Shown piece after piece: positions 13,934 to 23,019 of a stretch of 59,140 bases of DNA. A program made the position numbers and the translations under genes. The notes below the pieces were generated by a model, which was not told the DNA's origin, searched no databases, and saw only the letters and a list, made by a program, of their open reading frames with translations. Each line of letters begins with the position of its first letter. Positions within the stretch are counted from its first letter, which is position 1. Origin of the DNA: Chthoniobacteraceae bacterium (GTDB taxonomy: Bacteria > Verrucomicrobiota > Verrucomicrobiia > Chthoniobacterales > Chthoniobacteraceae); assembly GCA_947449735.1 (NCBI GenBank), contig CANFTB010000030.1:1-59140 (forward strand), written 5' to 3'.

Positions 13934-14901
13934 TTCACACGGCAGCGCGACTCCTTCAGATTCTGAGAAACGGCCCTGCCCATCCGAGCGAAATTTGCTC
14001 CCAACTCGGCTCAAATCCAGCCCGAGTGTTCGATATTATTGAATTCCTGAAGCGCGAGGGATTTGACCTCGTGCAGCACCCATTGCTCGGCTGGATGCTG
14101 CAAGCCGAGCCCGAGGGGCTATCTTCTGCAGGGATACTTTGCGGAATGAAGGTGGACTGGCTCAACGAAATCAGCACGCTTCCAACCACCCCTTCCACAA
14201 ACATCGAAGCGCTTAACCTGGGTTCTCGCGGCGCACTTCCACCACTCGCGGTCTTTGCCGAGCACCAAACCTCTGGCCGCGGACGGTTCGGCCGTTCTTG
14301 GGATTCAGCATCGGGAGAAGGCATCGCAATGTCCCTGCTGCTTCGGCCAGACTCGCCTCAGCGCCACTGGCCAAGACTGACCACGCTGGCCGCCCTCGCC
14401 GTGGCGGAAGCCATTCGCCGCTGCGCCGGCATCGATGTTCAAATCAAGTGGCCGAACGACGTCACCCACCGCGGCCGCAAACTCGCGGGCATCCTCGCAG
14501 AAACAGGCACGCATCCTGAGCACGGCCCGTTCGTCGTTCTTGGCATCGGCATCAACGTCAACCAAAGCGGCTTTCCGGGGGCCCTCGCGGAGACCGCCGC
14601 CTCGCTAAAATCAATCACAGGCAGCCACTTCAGCCGTACCTCGCTGGCTTCAATTCTTCTGGATGAAATCGGCCGATGGCTCGTCGAGAAGAACGGCCTT
14701 TGTAACGGCTTCAGCGATATTCTCGAGATCGTGTCGCGCAGAAGCAGCACCCTAGGAAACACCGTAGCACTGCACTCCGGAGGCATCCCTGTGGAGGGAT
14801 ATGCCGAAGAACTCGATCCGGATGGATGCCTCCGTCTCCGCCTGCCCGACGGAACAATCAAAAGCTTTTCCGCAGGCGACGTCACACTCCGGCCCCGCTA
14901 G
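13930..14901 (+). CDS. birA: bifunctional biotin ligase/biotin operon repressor
   Basis: BirA makes biotinyl-AMP and attaches biotin to the acetyl-CoA carboxylase carrier protein. The N-terminal helix-turn-helix (about 1-60) suggests the bifunctional class that also represses biotin genes. Ligase motifs are TPSTN near 88, the biotin loop GRGRFGR at 116-122, KWPND at 173-177 and GRKLAGIL. A C-terminal SH3-like domain covers about 275-323. The start overlaps the upstream TraB-like gene by 4 bp. No biotin genes are in the window. Confidence 0.93.
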   Translation: MIHTAARLLQILRNGPAHPSEICSQLGSNPARVFDIIEFLKREGFDLVQHPLLGWMLQAEPEGLSSAGILCGMKVDWLNEISTLPTTPSTNIEALNLGSRGALPPLAVFAEHQTSGRGRFGRSWDSASGEGIAMSLLLRPDSPQRHWPRLTTLAALAVAEAIRRCAGIDVQIKWPNDVTHRGRKLAGILAETGTHPEHGPFVVLGIGINVNQSGFPGALAETAASLKSITGSHFSRTSLASILLDEIGRWLVEKNGLCNGFSDILEIVSRRSSTLGNTVALHSGGIPVEGYAEELDPDGCLRLRLPDGTIKSFSAGDVTLRPR

Positions 14902-15032
14902 GACGCAACGGATCTCGACAAGAGGCTCGTCACTCCCCGTACCAGAGCGGCTTACCTCGTGCCGCATTTTATGCTCTGGAGGCTTTTCCCGCTCAAAGCA
15001 GCCGATAATATCCGTACAAATCCATCCCCCAC

Positions 15033-16352
15033 ATGCGCCGCGTTCTTCTCCTTATCCTAGCTTTATCCTCTTCGGCTTTTGCTCAACTCGCTCCCTATGA
15101 CGTTTTCCCTCCGGCAGATCCGCCCTACTTCAGGGTGAGGTATGAGGCATCACAGTCACCAGGGGCACTGATTTTTCCAGTCAATTACACTGCGTGGGTT
15201 CCGCCCGGAGTCAAAACGCTCCGAGGCGTGATTGTTCACCAACACGGTTGCGGCGAGGGATCCTGCAAGTCGGGCCTTACCGGTGCATTCGATCTACACT
15301 GGCAGGCGCTTGCAAAAAAACATGACTGCGCTCTGCTTGCGCCGTCTTACGAACAGCCGGAAAAAGCAGACTGTCAGATGTGGTGCGATCCGCGCAACGG
15401 ATCTGCGGAAGCCTTCCAAAAAGGACTGGCAGATCTCGGCGCAAAGTCAGGCCATCCGGAACTGGCCACAGTGCCGTGGGCGTTGTGGGGACACAGCGGA
15501 GGTGGGCACTGGGCCGGGGGGATGGTCCTTCTTCATCCCGAGCGTGTTGCCGCCGCATGGCTGCGCTCCGGGGTCCCTCTCGTCAAAGCCAACCCGGAAC
15601 GCCCCACGATCAAGGCGCATCTCATTCCTGACGCTGCTCTTACCGTCCCAATGATGTGCAATCCGGGCGCAAAAGAAGGCGTTACGACGAAGGAGGGACG
15701 CTTTGCGGGCGTGTGGCCAGCGAACGAAGCCTTCTTTAGCGAAGTAAGATCCAAAGGCGGCCTCGTAGGCGTTGCGGTCGACCCGCTCACAAGTCACGAG
15801 TGTGGAAACCAAAGGTACCTTTCCATCCTCTGGCTCGACGCCTGCTTGAGCGCCCGCCTTCCGAAAGCTCCCGGAGGTGCACTTAAAAAGTTGGACGCTT
15901 CAGGCGCTTGGCTTGCCCCCCTGCTGGGCACCGAGGCAAGTCCCGCCCCAAGCTTCAGCGGCGACAAGACCAGCTCCGTGTGGCTCCCCTCGGAGAGCAT
16001 CGCAAAAGCTTGGATGCAATACACCAAGGATACCGCGATTGCAGATTCGACGCCTCCACCGGCTCCGAACAACCTGCGCGTAAACGGATCCGAACTCCAG
16101 TGGGAGTGCGAGGCTGACCTGGAAAGCGGACTGTCCCACTTCCTTATCGAGCGGGATGGCAAAGTGATTGCCAAAGTTCCGGAGGACCCGAAGAACCCTT
16201 TCGGACGTCTTGTTTTTCAAGGTTTGCAGTACAGCGACACGCCGGTTCAGCCACTGGCAAAGATGGTTTTTTCCGACAAGACGCCAGAGCCGGGTAAGAA
16301 ACACAGCTACAGGGTCATCGCAGTCAACACGGCAGGCGTTCAGTCGAAATAA
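15033..16352 (+). CDS. secreted alpha/beta hydrolase, unknown substrate
   Basis: A cleavable signal peptide (about 1-17, ending AFA) leads into an alpha/beta hydrolase fold. The oxyanion strand is [14 protein letters not shown] and the nucleophile elbow is [10 protein letters not shown], with Ser155. About residues 330-439 resemble a fibronectin-like C-terminal domain ([20 protein letters not shown] and [10 protein letters not shown]). Several cysteines (residues 73, 78, 114, 118) could form disulfides in the periplasm. It looks like a secreted esterase of environmental polymers, but no close family is recognised. It converges on the dihydrouridine synthase gene. Confidence 0.7.
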   Translation: MRRVLLLILALSSSAFAQLAPYDVFPPADPPYFRVRYEASQSPGALIFPVNYTAWVPPGVKTLRGVIVHQHGCGEGSCKSGLTGAFDLHWQALAKKHDCALLAPSYEQPEKADCQMWCDPRNGSAEAFQKGLADLGAKSGHPELATVPWALWGHSGGGHWAGGMVLLHPERVAAAWLRSGVPLVKANPERPTIKAHLIPDAALTVPMMCNPGAKEGVTTKEGRFAGVWPANEAFFSEVRSKGGLVGVAVDPLTSHECGNQRYLSILWLDACLSARLPKAPGGALKKLDASGAWLAPLLGTEASPAPSFSGDKTSSVWLPSESIAKAWMQYTKDTAIADSTPPPAPNNLRVNGSELQWECEADLESGLSHFLIERDGKVIAKVPEDPKNPFGRLVFQGLQYSDTPVQPLAKMVFSDKTPEPGKKHSYRVIAVNTAGVQSK

Positions 16353-16409
16353 GACCGTGTGTGGCCGAAGCCGCCGCCGCCGTCGATAGATCGCACCTTT
16401 CGCAAGCAA

Positions 16410-17489
16410 TCAGCACTGTGCGCCGCACATGAAATCGCTCGAAGCCAGCTGCAGATCGTAAGGTTCCAGCGGCATGGGTTCCGAGTGGTCTAAAAAATCG
16501 CGACAGAGACGAAAGAAGTCCGCCTCCGAGTTCACCCTCCTGACATCGTGCAGGAACCTTCCGCTTGGCTCGACGCCGATTGCGATGTAGTTCATGAACT
16601 TCTTCATGTGCTGGATTCTCGATATCTCGCGAATCCCTGGCTTTGAGCGGGTTTCGTAGAGGTCGTGCACATACGCCAGAACATCCCTTCCGACTGGCTT
16701 GAACGGCTCTTCGCCGCACAAGGCTTCTCGAATCTGTCGGAATAGCCAGGGATTGCGGATCACGCCGCGCCCGATCATCAGCCCCCGTGCCGAGGTTTCC
16801 CGGAGCACCTCGCCTGCCTTGCGCGAGGAAACCACGTTGCCATTGGCCAGCACGGGACACTTCAGGGACTGCACCGCACGGGCAATAGTGTCGTAATGAA
16901 CCGTGCTGCGGTACTTCTCGGCCACGGTGCGTCCATGAACGCTAAGCAGGTCGATGGAGTGTCGCTGATAGATCGCCAGCAGCTCCTCAAAAACGGCGGG
17001 ATCATCAAAGCCTATGCGCGTTTTCACAGTGAGCTTTGTTTCCACAGCCTGCCTGAGATGACCAAGAATGTAGTCAATCTGAGCTGGATCGCGCAGCAAC
17101 CCGCCTCCGGCGTTCTTGCGGTACACCACGGGAACGGGACACCCTAGATTGAGGTCAATTCCCGCGACGGGATGCTTCTGCAATTCTCGGGCGACTCGAA
17201 CGAGCGAAGGGACGTGGTTCCCAATCATCTGGGCAATAGCCGGTTTTCCCGTCGGGTTCTGCGTGATAGAGCTCAGGATATCCTGGTCGAGAACCGAGTC
17301 AGGATGGACGCGGAAATACTCCGTGAAATAGAGGTCGGCCCCGCCATAACGGTTGAGGAGCGTCCAAAAGGACAGGTCCGTCACATCCTGCATCGGAGCC
17401 AGAGCCAACACCGGACCCGGCGTTTCCAAAAGCAATTCTAGCTGTGAGTGAAATGGGGTGCTCAACAAATGCGGGACGGTTGACACCAT
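16410..17489 (-). CDS. tRNA-dihydrouridine synthase
   Basis: This FMN enzyme reduces specific uridines in tRNA to dihydrouridine. The TIM-barrel start LALAPMQDVTD is clear. The catalytic cysteine lies in GIDLNLGCPVPVVYRKNAGG (Cys117), followed by KTRIG, VHGR, LANGNV and MIGRG. At 359 residues it fits the DusB/DusC range, but I cannot assign the subfamily. ATG 17489 gives a short leader before the barrel. It shares a convergent gap of 57 bp with the secreted hydrolase. Confidence 0.9.
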   Translation of the reverse strand: MVSTVPHLLSTPFHSQLELLLETPGPVLALAPMQDVTDLSFWTLLNRYGGADLYFTEYFRVHPDSVLDQDILSSITQNPTGKPAIAQMIGNHVPSLVRVARELQKHPVAGIDLNLGCPVPVVYRKNAGGGLLRDPAQIDYILGHLRQAVETKLTVKTRIGFDDPAVFEELLAIYQRHSIDLLSVHGRTVAEKYRSTVHYDTIARAVQSLKCPVLANGNVVSSRKAGEVLRETSARGLMIGRGVIRNPWLFRQIREALCGEEPFKPVGRDVLAYVHDLYETRSKPGIREISRIQHMKKFMNYIAIGVEPSGRFLHDVRRVNSEADFFRLCRDFLDHSEPMPLEPYDLQLASSDFMCGAQC

Positions 17490-17574
17490 ATAACCGCAGA
17501 CGCCGCCGCCGGTCTATGGGGGAAACGCGACAGAGGAAGCTATCGCCGGCCGATCGGAGACACGCAGGACCGCC

Positions 17575-18915
17575 CTAGTCCGCTTTACGCACGGGAGCCT
17601 CCCCAGCGACAACATGGGCCGCGGTAAGGTATTGCACGATCAGGGCCTGCTGGGTGTCGTCAATTTTCGCGCGCCAAGCCATGCTGGACACCTCGCTCTT
17701 CCACGCGGAAGGGCTTCGTGACTCTAGCATTTCCAAATCATGGCACTGGTTGCAGCGCGAAACGTAAAGAGTCCTGCCCTGTTCCAAAGCGACTGCGGAG
17801 GTTGATGTTTTTGCGACCGACAAAAATGCGGGATTCACAGCCGGGGCAGTTTTTTCTTCGAGTGCGCCGCTGAGTTCCTCACGCAATTTTAGGAGCGAGG
17901 GCAGATCCGCGCAGGTCTTCAAGCCCCTCTCCAGGGCAAGCAATGCCTGAGGCAGGTTTCGTTTACGATTGGACTGCGCCGCGTTGTAACGATCTTCCGC
18001 GTCGCGGATCTCCTCCTGAACCTTTGATTGCATCGCCTTCAGTTCGGGGCGCGCAGGCTCAGACTTCAGTCCCTCTTCAATATACGAGGAGGCCTCCACC
18101 ATCCGGCGCACGGCCATCGCCTGCCGACACCGAACCACGGCGAAAGCAGCCTGTCTCGCCTTGGTTGACAATTCCTCCCGCGGAACCTTAGCCGGTGGGA
18201 TTTCTAGTTTCGGCGCGTCACCCTGCTTTCCGGCCAGCACCCTGGCGGAGAGGCGCTCGGTCCCCTCGTCCACGGCAAATGCGACACTCGAAAAACCCCG
18301 CGAGTAGAGAGCAAAAGACATCTCCCGGGCGTTCGTTACAGCGTCTAAGAAAGCCTTTTGTGCGACAGCCTGCCTCCGCGCAAACACCTCAGGCGCATTT
18401 TTCAGCGCTTGGTCCCCATCCACCTGCAGGACCTGCACGGCGCTGTTTGCAAGCGCATCGATGCGGGCGAGGACGCTAGCCGCAAGGTCTTTGTATAAGG
18501 CATCCTGCGAAGCCCTAGCCAGCAGCCTCTTTGAGTCGTCAAATCTCTGCTCACGAAAGGCCTGGCTGCCCTTCAACAAAAAGGCCCAGCCATCAGGCGG
18601 AACCAGTTCGAGGGAATCCTCCGGAAGCGTGACAGCGATCACCTCCCCTTCTTTTTGAACGAACGCGAGAAAGACAACTCCCTTACCGGGTTCGTGCTTG
18701 AAGACTGAGAACTCCTGTCCCTTGGGCGCCGCTAAAAAAGGCTCCCCCTTGAACTGTAATGTCTCCTTGCGCACCAAACGCACTAGATCTCCACCGCCGA
18801 AACCCGAAGCGGACTGTTTAGCCGCAGGCGCCGCCAGTAAAGATAAGGGCGATGCCACGAATGCCAGCAGAGCAAAAACAAACTCCCAAATTATGCCTGA
18901 TTTACAGCTGAACAT
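17575..18915 (-). CDS. secreted protein with helical repeats and C-terminal haem motif
   Basis: This 446-residue protein has a hydrophobic signal segment (about 8-28), a long alanine-rich helical middle and a single haem c-binding motif, CNQCH, starting near residue 388. About 55 residues follow it. The layout suggests a periplasmic protein with a c-type cytochrome domain, probably structural or an electron carrier. I do not recognise a family. ATG 18915 gives a good signal peptide; an upstream TTG would add 12 poor residues. It is the last gene of a minus-strand run after the LysM gene, 89 bp away. Confidence 0.6.
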   Translation of the reverse strand: MFSCKSGIIWEFVFALLAFVASPLSLLAAPAAKQSASGFGGGDLVRLVRKETLQFKGEPFLAAPKGQEFSVFKHEPGKGVVFLAFVQKEGEVIAVTLPEDSLELVPPDGWAFLLKGSQAFREQRFDDSKRLLARASQDALYKDLAASVLARIDALANSAVQVLQVDGDQALKNAPEVFARRQAVAQKAFLDAVTNAREMSFALYSRGFSSVAFAVDEGTERLSARVLAGKQGDAPKLEIPPAKVPREELSTKARQAAFAVVRCRQAMAVRRMVEASSYIEEGLKSEPARPELKAMQSKVQEEIRDAEDRYNAAQSNRKRNLPQALLALERGLKTCADLPSLLKLREELSGALEEKTAPAVNPAFLSVAKTSTSAVALEQGRTLYVSRCNQCHDLEMLESRSPSAWKSEVSSMAWRAKIDDTQQALIVQYLTAAHVVAGEAPVRKAD

Positions 18916-19004
18916 TCCATAGGCTTTCCCTTGAAACAGCTGAGAGGGCAACCCTTTATTATCGGCAATCCAACGCCGCTAAGCCGCGACCGCCGAGGAA
19001 TCGC

Positions 19005-19685
19005 TCACGGAATCACCAGTTCCTGCCCCAGCTTCAGCTTCTTGGCCGCCTCAGCTGAGTAAAAATTGGCCTCCTGGATGTCCTTCCATCGGGCTTTGTT
19101 TTTGTAGTACTTGGTTGCAATGCTCGCGAGCGTTTCGCCCGCCGCCACCTTGTGGGTGCGTGCGCCGGGAGGAATCGGTTTCTGGCTTAGATCTCCCCCC
19201 TTTGAAGCGACACCGCCTCCTGGAGGCGGCGTCTTGACTAGACGCAATTCCTCGAGGGTTTTGCGCAGCTTTAAATTTTCGTTCTTCAACCGGGCGGCCT
19301 CCTCCTGGGTCAGAGGCGCCCCCTTGCTCAGCTGAGTGAGCAGCAGCAACTCGCCCTCCTTCTGAAAAGACTTAGCCTCCTTGGCGTAAGGACCGTCCGG
19401 CGAGACGGCGAGGTACCGGGTGAAATGATACAACGCCCCGAGCGGTTCCTTGAGCCGGTCGGCATACACATGACCGAGACGATAATGAGCCTCAGCCGTG
19501 CGGGCTGTGCCGTCGAGGGACGACTCATACACCCTGATCGCACCCTCGAAATCATCCCCCGCAAGACGTTTGTCTGCCTCGGCAAGCGTCGAATGAAAAC
19601 GACCGTCTCCAATGCGGTTGCATGCAGGCGTGCACAGCGCAAATCCGGCTAAAGCAACTAGGACCGCGGTACGGGGAGGACGCAT
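19005..19685 (-). CDS. LysM-domain lipoprotein with TPR-like region
   Basis: The N-terminus is a lipoprotein-like signal ending at Cys22 (the lipobox is imperfect). About residues 30-90 form two TPR-like helical pairs (AEAHYRLGHVYADRL). A linker follows, and then a single C-terminal LysM domain: HKVAAGETLASIATKYY through GQELVIP. LysM binds peptidoglycan, so the protein is likely periplasmic and wall-associated. It starts 13 bp after the stop of the PPK2 gene and is probably in the same operon. The role is unknown beyond wall binding. Confidence 0.75.
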   Translation of the reverse strand: MRPPRTAVLVALAGFALCTPACNRIGDGRFHSTLAEADKRLAGDDFEGAIRVYESSLDGTARTAEAHYRLGHVYADRLKEPLGALYHFTRYLAVSPDGPYAKEAKSFQKEGELLLLTQLSKGAPLTQEEAARLKNENLKLRKTLEELRLVKTPPPGGGVASKGGDLSQKPIPPGARTHKVAAGETLASIATKYYKNKARWKDIQEANFYSAEAAKKLKLGQELVIP

Positions 19686-19698
19686 AGTATCGAAAAAA

Positions 19699-20457
19699 TC
19701 AGTCCGACAGACCCGCCTCCTCTAGAGCTGCGAGCACAGTGCGAATCACTTCAACTCTGGCAAACCACTTGAAGTTTGAGGGAAGAACCACCCACGGGGC
19801 GGCGACTGCCGTTTTTACGAACATCTCCTCGGCCGCCTCGTTGTGGTCGTCCCACTTGCGGCGGTTCCGCCAGTCCTCGTCGGTGATCTTCCAGTGCTTG
19901 TAGGGGTCCGCCTCCCTGCGCTTAAAGCGGGACAACTGCTCGTCCTTGGAGATGTGCATGTAAATCTTCACGATGATCGCACCGTCGTTGACGAGCAGAC
20001 TCTCAAACTGGTTGATCTCCTCGTACGCCCTCTTCCATTCGCGGTCCGAGGCAAACCCCTCCACCCTCTCCACCAAAACACGGCCGTACCACGAGCGGTC
20101 AAACACAGCCAACTGCCCGCGTCTCGGGAGCTTGTTCCAGAACCGCCACATATAATGCTGTGCGTACTCCTCCTCGGTAGGCTTTACAATCGAATGGACC
20201 CGCATCAACCGGGGATCGAGCCGCTCCAGCATCCGCTTGATGGCGCCGCCCTTGCCCGCGGCATCGGGGCCCTCAAACACCACGATCAAGGGCCGCTTCG
20301 CCTCGGCAAGAGAGCGTTGTTTGGTAAGCAGCTTAAGCTGCGCCTGTTTCAGACTGCGCTTATACTCATCCTCGGCAAACTCCGGATGCTCGAGCGTATC
20401 GAGTTTGAGCCCCTTTTTCCAGTTGATGTAGCTCGCTTCCAAAATCGTGTGCTTCAC
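19699..20457 (-). CDS. ppk2: polyphosphate kinase 2 family protein
   Basis: PPK2 enzymes transfer phosphate between polyphosphate and nucleotides. Walker A is GPDAAGKGG (63-71), Walker B is FDRSWYGR (Asp120), and the lid region is PYKHWKITDEDWRNRRKWDDH. The 252-residue length fits a single-domain PPK2. I cannot tell whether it prefers nucleoside mono- or diphosphates. The start is GTG, with MKHTILEA preceding the domain. It lies 36 bp after the Trm112-like gene and 13 bp before the LysM gene. Confidence 0.9.
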   Translation of the reverse strand: MKHTILEASYINWKKGLKLDTLEHPEFAEDEYKRSLKQAQLKLLTKQRSLAEAKRPLIVVFEGPDAAGKGGAIKRMLERLDPRLMRVHSIVKPTEEEYAQHYMWRFWNKLPRRGQLAVFDRSWYGRVLVERVEGFASDREWKRAYEEINQFESLLVNDGAIIVKIYMHISKDEQLSRFKRREADPYKHWKITDEDWRNRRKWDDHNEAAEEMFVKTAVAAPWVVLPSNFKWFARVEVIRTVLAALEEAGLSD

Positions 20458-20493
20458 AAAAAAATGCTGTCAAAAGTTCATCTCAAGAGCCCG

Positions 20494-20781
20494 CTAGCCC
20501 CCTGTCGCGAGCGATCCACCGGCGCCTGCAACGGTAATCCTCTCCTCGCCAAGGAGCACGGGAATTCCCCCGCGCACCGGATACAATGCCCGCCGGTCCT
20601 CGGTCACAAGAGCCCCGGACCAGCCCTCCGCCCGCACCCCTCCAAAACCCAACGCCGCCAGAGAATCCGCAGAAAACTCCTCCAACCGTTGCGCGCTCAA
20701 AGGACAACGCAGGGCTGCGACAAATGACACGGGCAGCGACGCCGTCCCCATTTGGATCTCTCGGAGCGTGGAGTCGGGCAT
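20494..20781 (-). CDS. Trm112-like small protein
   Basis: This 95-residue protein has the pattern of the Trm112/YcaR family: LRCPLSAQRLEEF near residue 24 and LVTEDRRALYPVRGGIPVLLGEE near 58. Eukaryotic and archaeal Trm112 activates methyltransferases; bacterial members are small and mostly uncharacterised. Only one cysteine is present, so a zinc site is unlikely. ATG 20781 or the in-frame ATG at 20751 could start it. It sits 26 bp after the MoeZ-like gene and 36 bp before ppk2, within a tight operon. Confidence 0.7.
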   Translation of the reverse strand: MPDSTLREIQMGTASLPVSFVAALRCPLSAQRLEEFSADSLAALGFGGVRAEGWSGALVTEDRRALYPVRGGIPVLLGEERITVAGAGGSLATGG

Positions 20782-20807
20782 TCAGGGACAAGGCAAAAAG
20801 CCAACCT

Positions 20808-21998
20808 CTAGTACTTCGGCACCGACGCATCCACCGTATCGGACCAAGCGAGAATGCCGCCCTCGACGTTCCACAGCTTTCCAAACCCGGCCTCCTGCAG
20901 AAGCTTGAGCGCCCGCGCGGAACGCATCCCCGACTTGCAGTGCAGTACGATCTCGTCGGCGCTGTCCAGTTCGCTCATGCGGGAAGGCAGTTCCCCCAGC
21001 GGAATGAGACGGGCGCCGGGAATCCGGCAGATGTCGCTCTCGAACGGCTCGCGCACGTCCACGAGCACAAACTTCTCGCCGCGCACTTGCTTCGCCTTCA
21101 ACTCTACCGCGGTGAGCGTCGGCACGAGAGCCTCCTCCACCTCAGCGGCCTTTGCCTCCGGAATGCCGCAGAATTGTTCGTAGTCGACCAGATCCGTGAT
21201 GGTCGGGTTGTCCCCGCACACCGGACACTTAGGGTCCTTGCGCAGCTTGAACTCGCGAAACTTCAGTTTCAACGCGTCAAAGTGAAGCAGGCGGCCGATC
21301 AGCGTCTCACCAATCCCCATGATCAGCTTGATCGCCTCGATCGCCTGGAGCACTCCGATCACACCGGGCAGCACCCCGAGGACACCGCCCTCAGCGCAAC
21401 TCGGAACCATCCCGGGAGGCGGCGGTTCAGGGAACATGCAGCGGTAGCACGGCCCGCCCATGTGCGGCGCAAAAACAGTGCACTGGCCATCGAAACGAAA
21501 AATCGAGCCGTAAACGTTCGGCTTCTTCAGGAAGACCGAGATGTCGTTCGAGCAGTAACGAGTCGGAAAATTGTCGGTACCGTCGATGATCACATCATAG
21601 GGCTCCGCGATCTCCCGAGCATTCTGGGAGGTGAAAAATGTGTCGTACAAATCCACCTGCACGTTCGGGTTGATCTCCCGGATGCTGTCCCTGGCGGAGT
21701 TGAGCTTTTTCCTGCCCACATCCTTGGTTCCGTGGAGGATCTGGCGCTGGAGGTTGGAAAAATCGACAGTGTCGCCGTCCACCAGTCCCAGTCTTCCGAT
21801 ACCGGCCGCGGCAAGGTACAGCGCGATCGGTGACCCGAGGCCTCCGGTCCCGATGCAGAGCACGCTTGCGGCCTTCAGCCGCTTCTGCCCCTCCAGAGTC
21901 ACCTCCGGCATGATCAAATGCCGCGAATACCTGGCAATTTCGTCATTCGAAAACTCGATGCGCTCGAGGCGACTGGGATCAATGATACTTTGGGCCAT
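20808..21998 (-). CDS. MoeZ/MoeBR-like adenylyltransferase-sulfurtransferase
   Basis: The N-terminal ThiF/MoeB domain has the ATP loop CIGTGGLGSP, the DGDTVDFSNLQRQ block and two zinc CxxC pairs (CYRC and CPVC). A C-terminal rhodanese domain has the active-site loop CKSGMRS. Such fusions activate the C-terminus of small sulfur carriers by adenylation and thiocarboxylation, for molybdopterin, thiamine or cysteine synthesis; the carrier here is not in the window. ATG 21998 (MAQSIIDPSRL) is preferred over an upstream start with 12 extra residues. It heads the Trm112-ppk2-LysM run. Confidence 0.9.
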   Translation of the reverse strand: MAQSIIDPSRLERIEFSNDEIARYSRHLIMPEVTLEGQKRLKAASVLCIGTGGLGSPIALYLAAAGIGRLGLVDGDTVDFSNLQRQILHGTKDVGRKKLNSARDSIREINPNVQVDLYDTFFTSQNAREIAEPYDVIIDGTDNFPTRYCSNDISVFLKKPNVYGSIFRFDGQCTVFAPHMGGPCYRCMFPEPPPPGMVPSCAEGGVLGVLPGVIGVLQAIEAIKLIMGIGETLIGRLLHFDALKLKFREFKLRKDPKCPVCGDNPTITDLVDYEQFCGIPEAKAAEVEEALVPTLTAVELKAKQVRGEKFVLVDVREPFESDICRIPGARLIPLGELPSRMSELDSADEIVLHCKSGMRSARALKLLQEAGFGKLWNVEGGILAWSDTVDASVPKY

Positions 21999-22195
21999 AA
22001 AACTGAGGAGTGGAAACCTAGCAGGTGTTTTCAATTTGAAAAGAGAGAGCGCGCAGACAATTCAGACAAGAAAGAAAAACCTTCTCCGCCTGAACTGCTG
22101 AGAAAACCTGAGTGGAGGCCAGATGCAATCATGAAGCTGGTTCCTCCAAAACTCGTAAGGTCGTAAAGACGGAAGGCTCACAAACCCGCCAGATC

Positions 22196-22228
22196 AAAAA
22201 AAAGCGGGGCCCCTTAAAGGACCCCGCT
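22196..22228 (-). terminator. intrinsic terminator after RNA-binding protein gene
   Basis: On the minus strand a GC-rich hairpin (AGCGGGG at 22203-22209 pairs with CCCCGCT at 22222-22228, partly extended inside) is followed by a T-run (A7 at 22197-22203 on the plus strand). It lies 40 bp past the RNA-binding protein stop codon and separates that gene from the MoeZ-like operon. Confidence 0.85.
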
Positions 22229-22267
22229 CAAAACTACGCCGGTTCTAAATCGAACCGCAAAAGCTGG

Positions 22268-22705
22268 CTAGTAACGCCCGCCACGCCCGCCACGGTCGCC
22301 ACCGCGATCGCCGCGATCGCCGCGATCGCCACGATCTCCACCGCGACCGCCACCACCACCGCGGTCAAAGCTACGGGGACCGCCACCACCGCCACCACCA
22401 CTGCTGCGACGCTCAAAACCACCGCCGCCGCCGCCACCACCGCCCGGTCCGCGAGCTTCGCGGGGACGTGCTTCGTTCACCGTCAACGGACGGCCTTCCA
22501 CATTCTGTCCGTGGAACCGACTCACCGCTTCCTGGCCTGCAGCCTCTGTCGCCATGGTCACAAAAGCGAAACCACGCGATTTATTCGTAAACTTGTCGAA
22601 AATAATCTGCACTTCGGTGACGTCACCGACCTGGCGGAACAAGTCCTCCAGTTCGCCTTCCGTCATCGTGAACGCTAGATTGCCGACATACAATTTGGTA
22701 CCCAT
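22268..22705 (-). CDS. RRM RNA-binding protein with Gly/Arg-rich tail
   Basis: One RNA recognition motif (about 3-80) has RNP2 LYVGNL and RNP1 SRGFAFVTM. The last 60 residues are glycine-rich with many RGG and repeated GDRGDR units, encoded by short DNA repeats. This is the architecture of the bacterial/cyanobacterial Rbp family, often cold-induced RNA chaperones. RGG tails help RNA binding. It has its own terminator and a 314-bp upstream region, so it is probably monocistronic. No closer function can be read from sequence. Confidence 0.92.
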   Translation of the reverse strand: MGTKLYVGNLAFTMTEGELEDLFRQVGDVTEVQIIFDKFTNKSRGFAFVTMATEAAGQEAVSRFHGQNVEGRPLTVNEARPREARGPGGGGGGGGGFERRSSGGGGGGGPRSFDRGGGGGRGGDRGDRGDRGDRGGDRGGRGGRY

Positions 22706-23019
22706 TCCGTTTTCTCAATTAGCTGCCAAGCAAAGAATTCGGTAAGGTTTCCGGTCGTCGGATCTCAAGCGCTCAGAGCGGCGTTATCGCGCCCTGCTCA
22801 CTCCCCGTTGCCGAGGCTCTGCTAGACTGAGCGACCAGACTAGTGCAGGCACCAGTGCGTTTGCAATGCCAAAAGTGTACTAAGGTGAAGAATGTCAACG
22901 CGCATGCCCTTCCAGCAGGCCCTCTGCGCGGCACTCCAAGGCCTCCTCGCCCTCGGGATACATTCACTTTCCTAATCTTTCCTAAGAGCGCCCCCCACCC
23001 GGGACTCTAACTTTCACCA
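22706..23019. other. divergent intergenic region
   Basis: About 310 bp lies between two divergent genes and must hold both promoters. On the minus strand a perfect TTGACA (revcomp of 22886-22891) lies about 180 bp upstream of the RRM gene, but no good -10 follows at the right distance. No coding sequence is seen. Confidence 0.4.
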
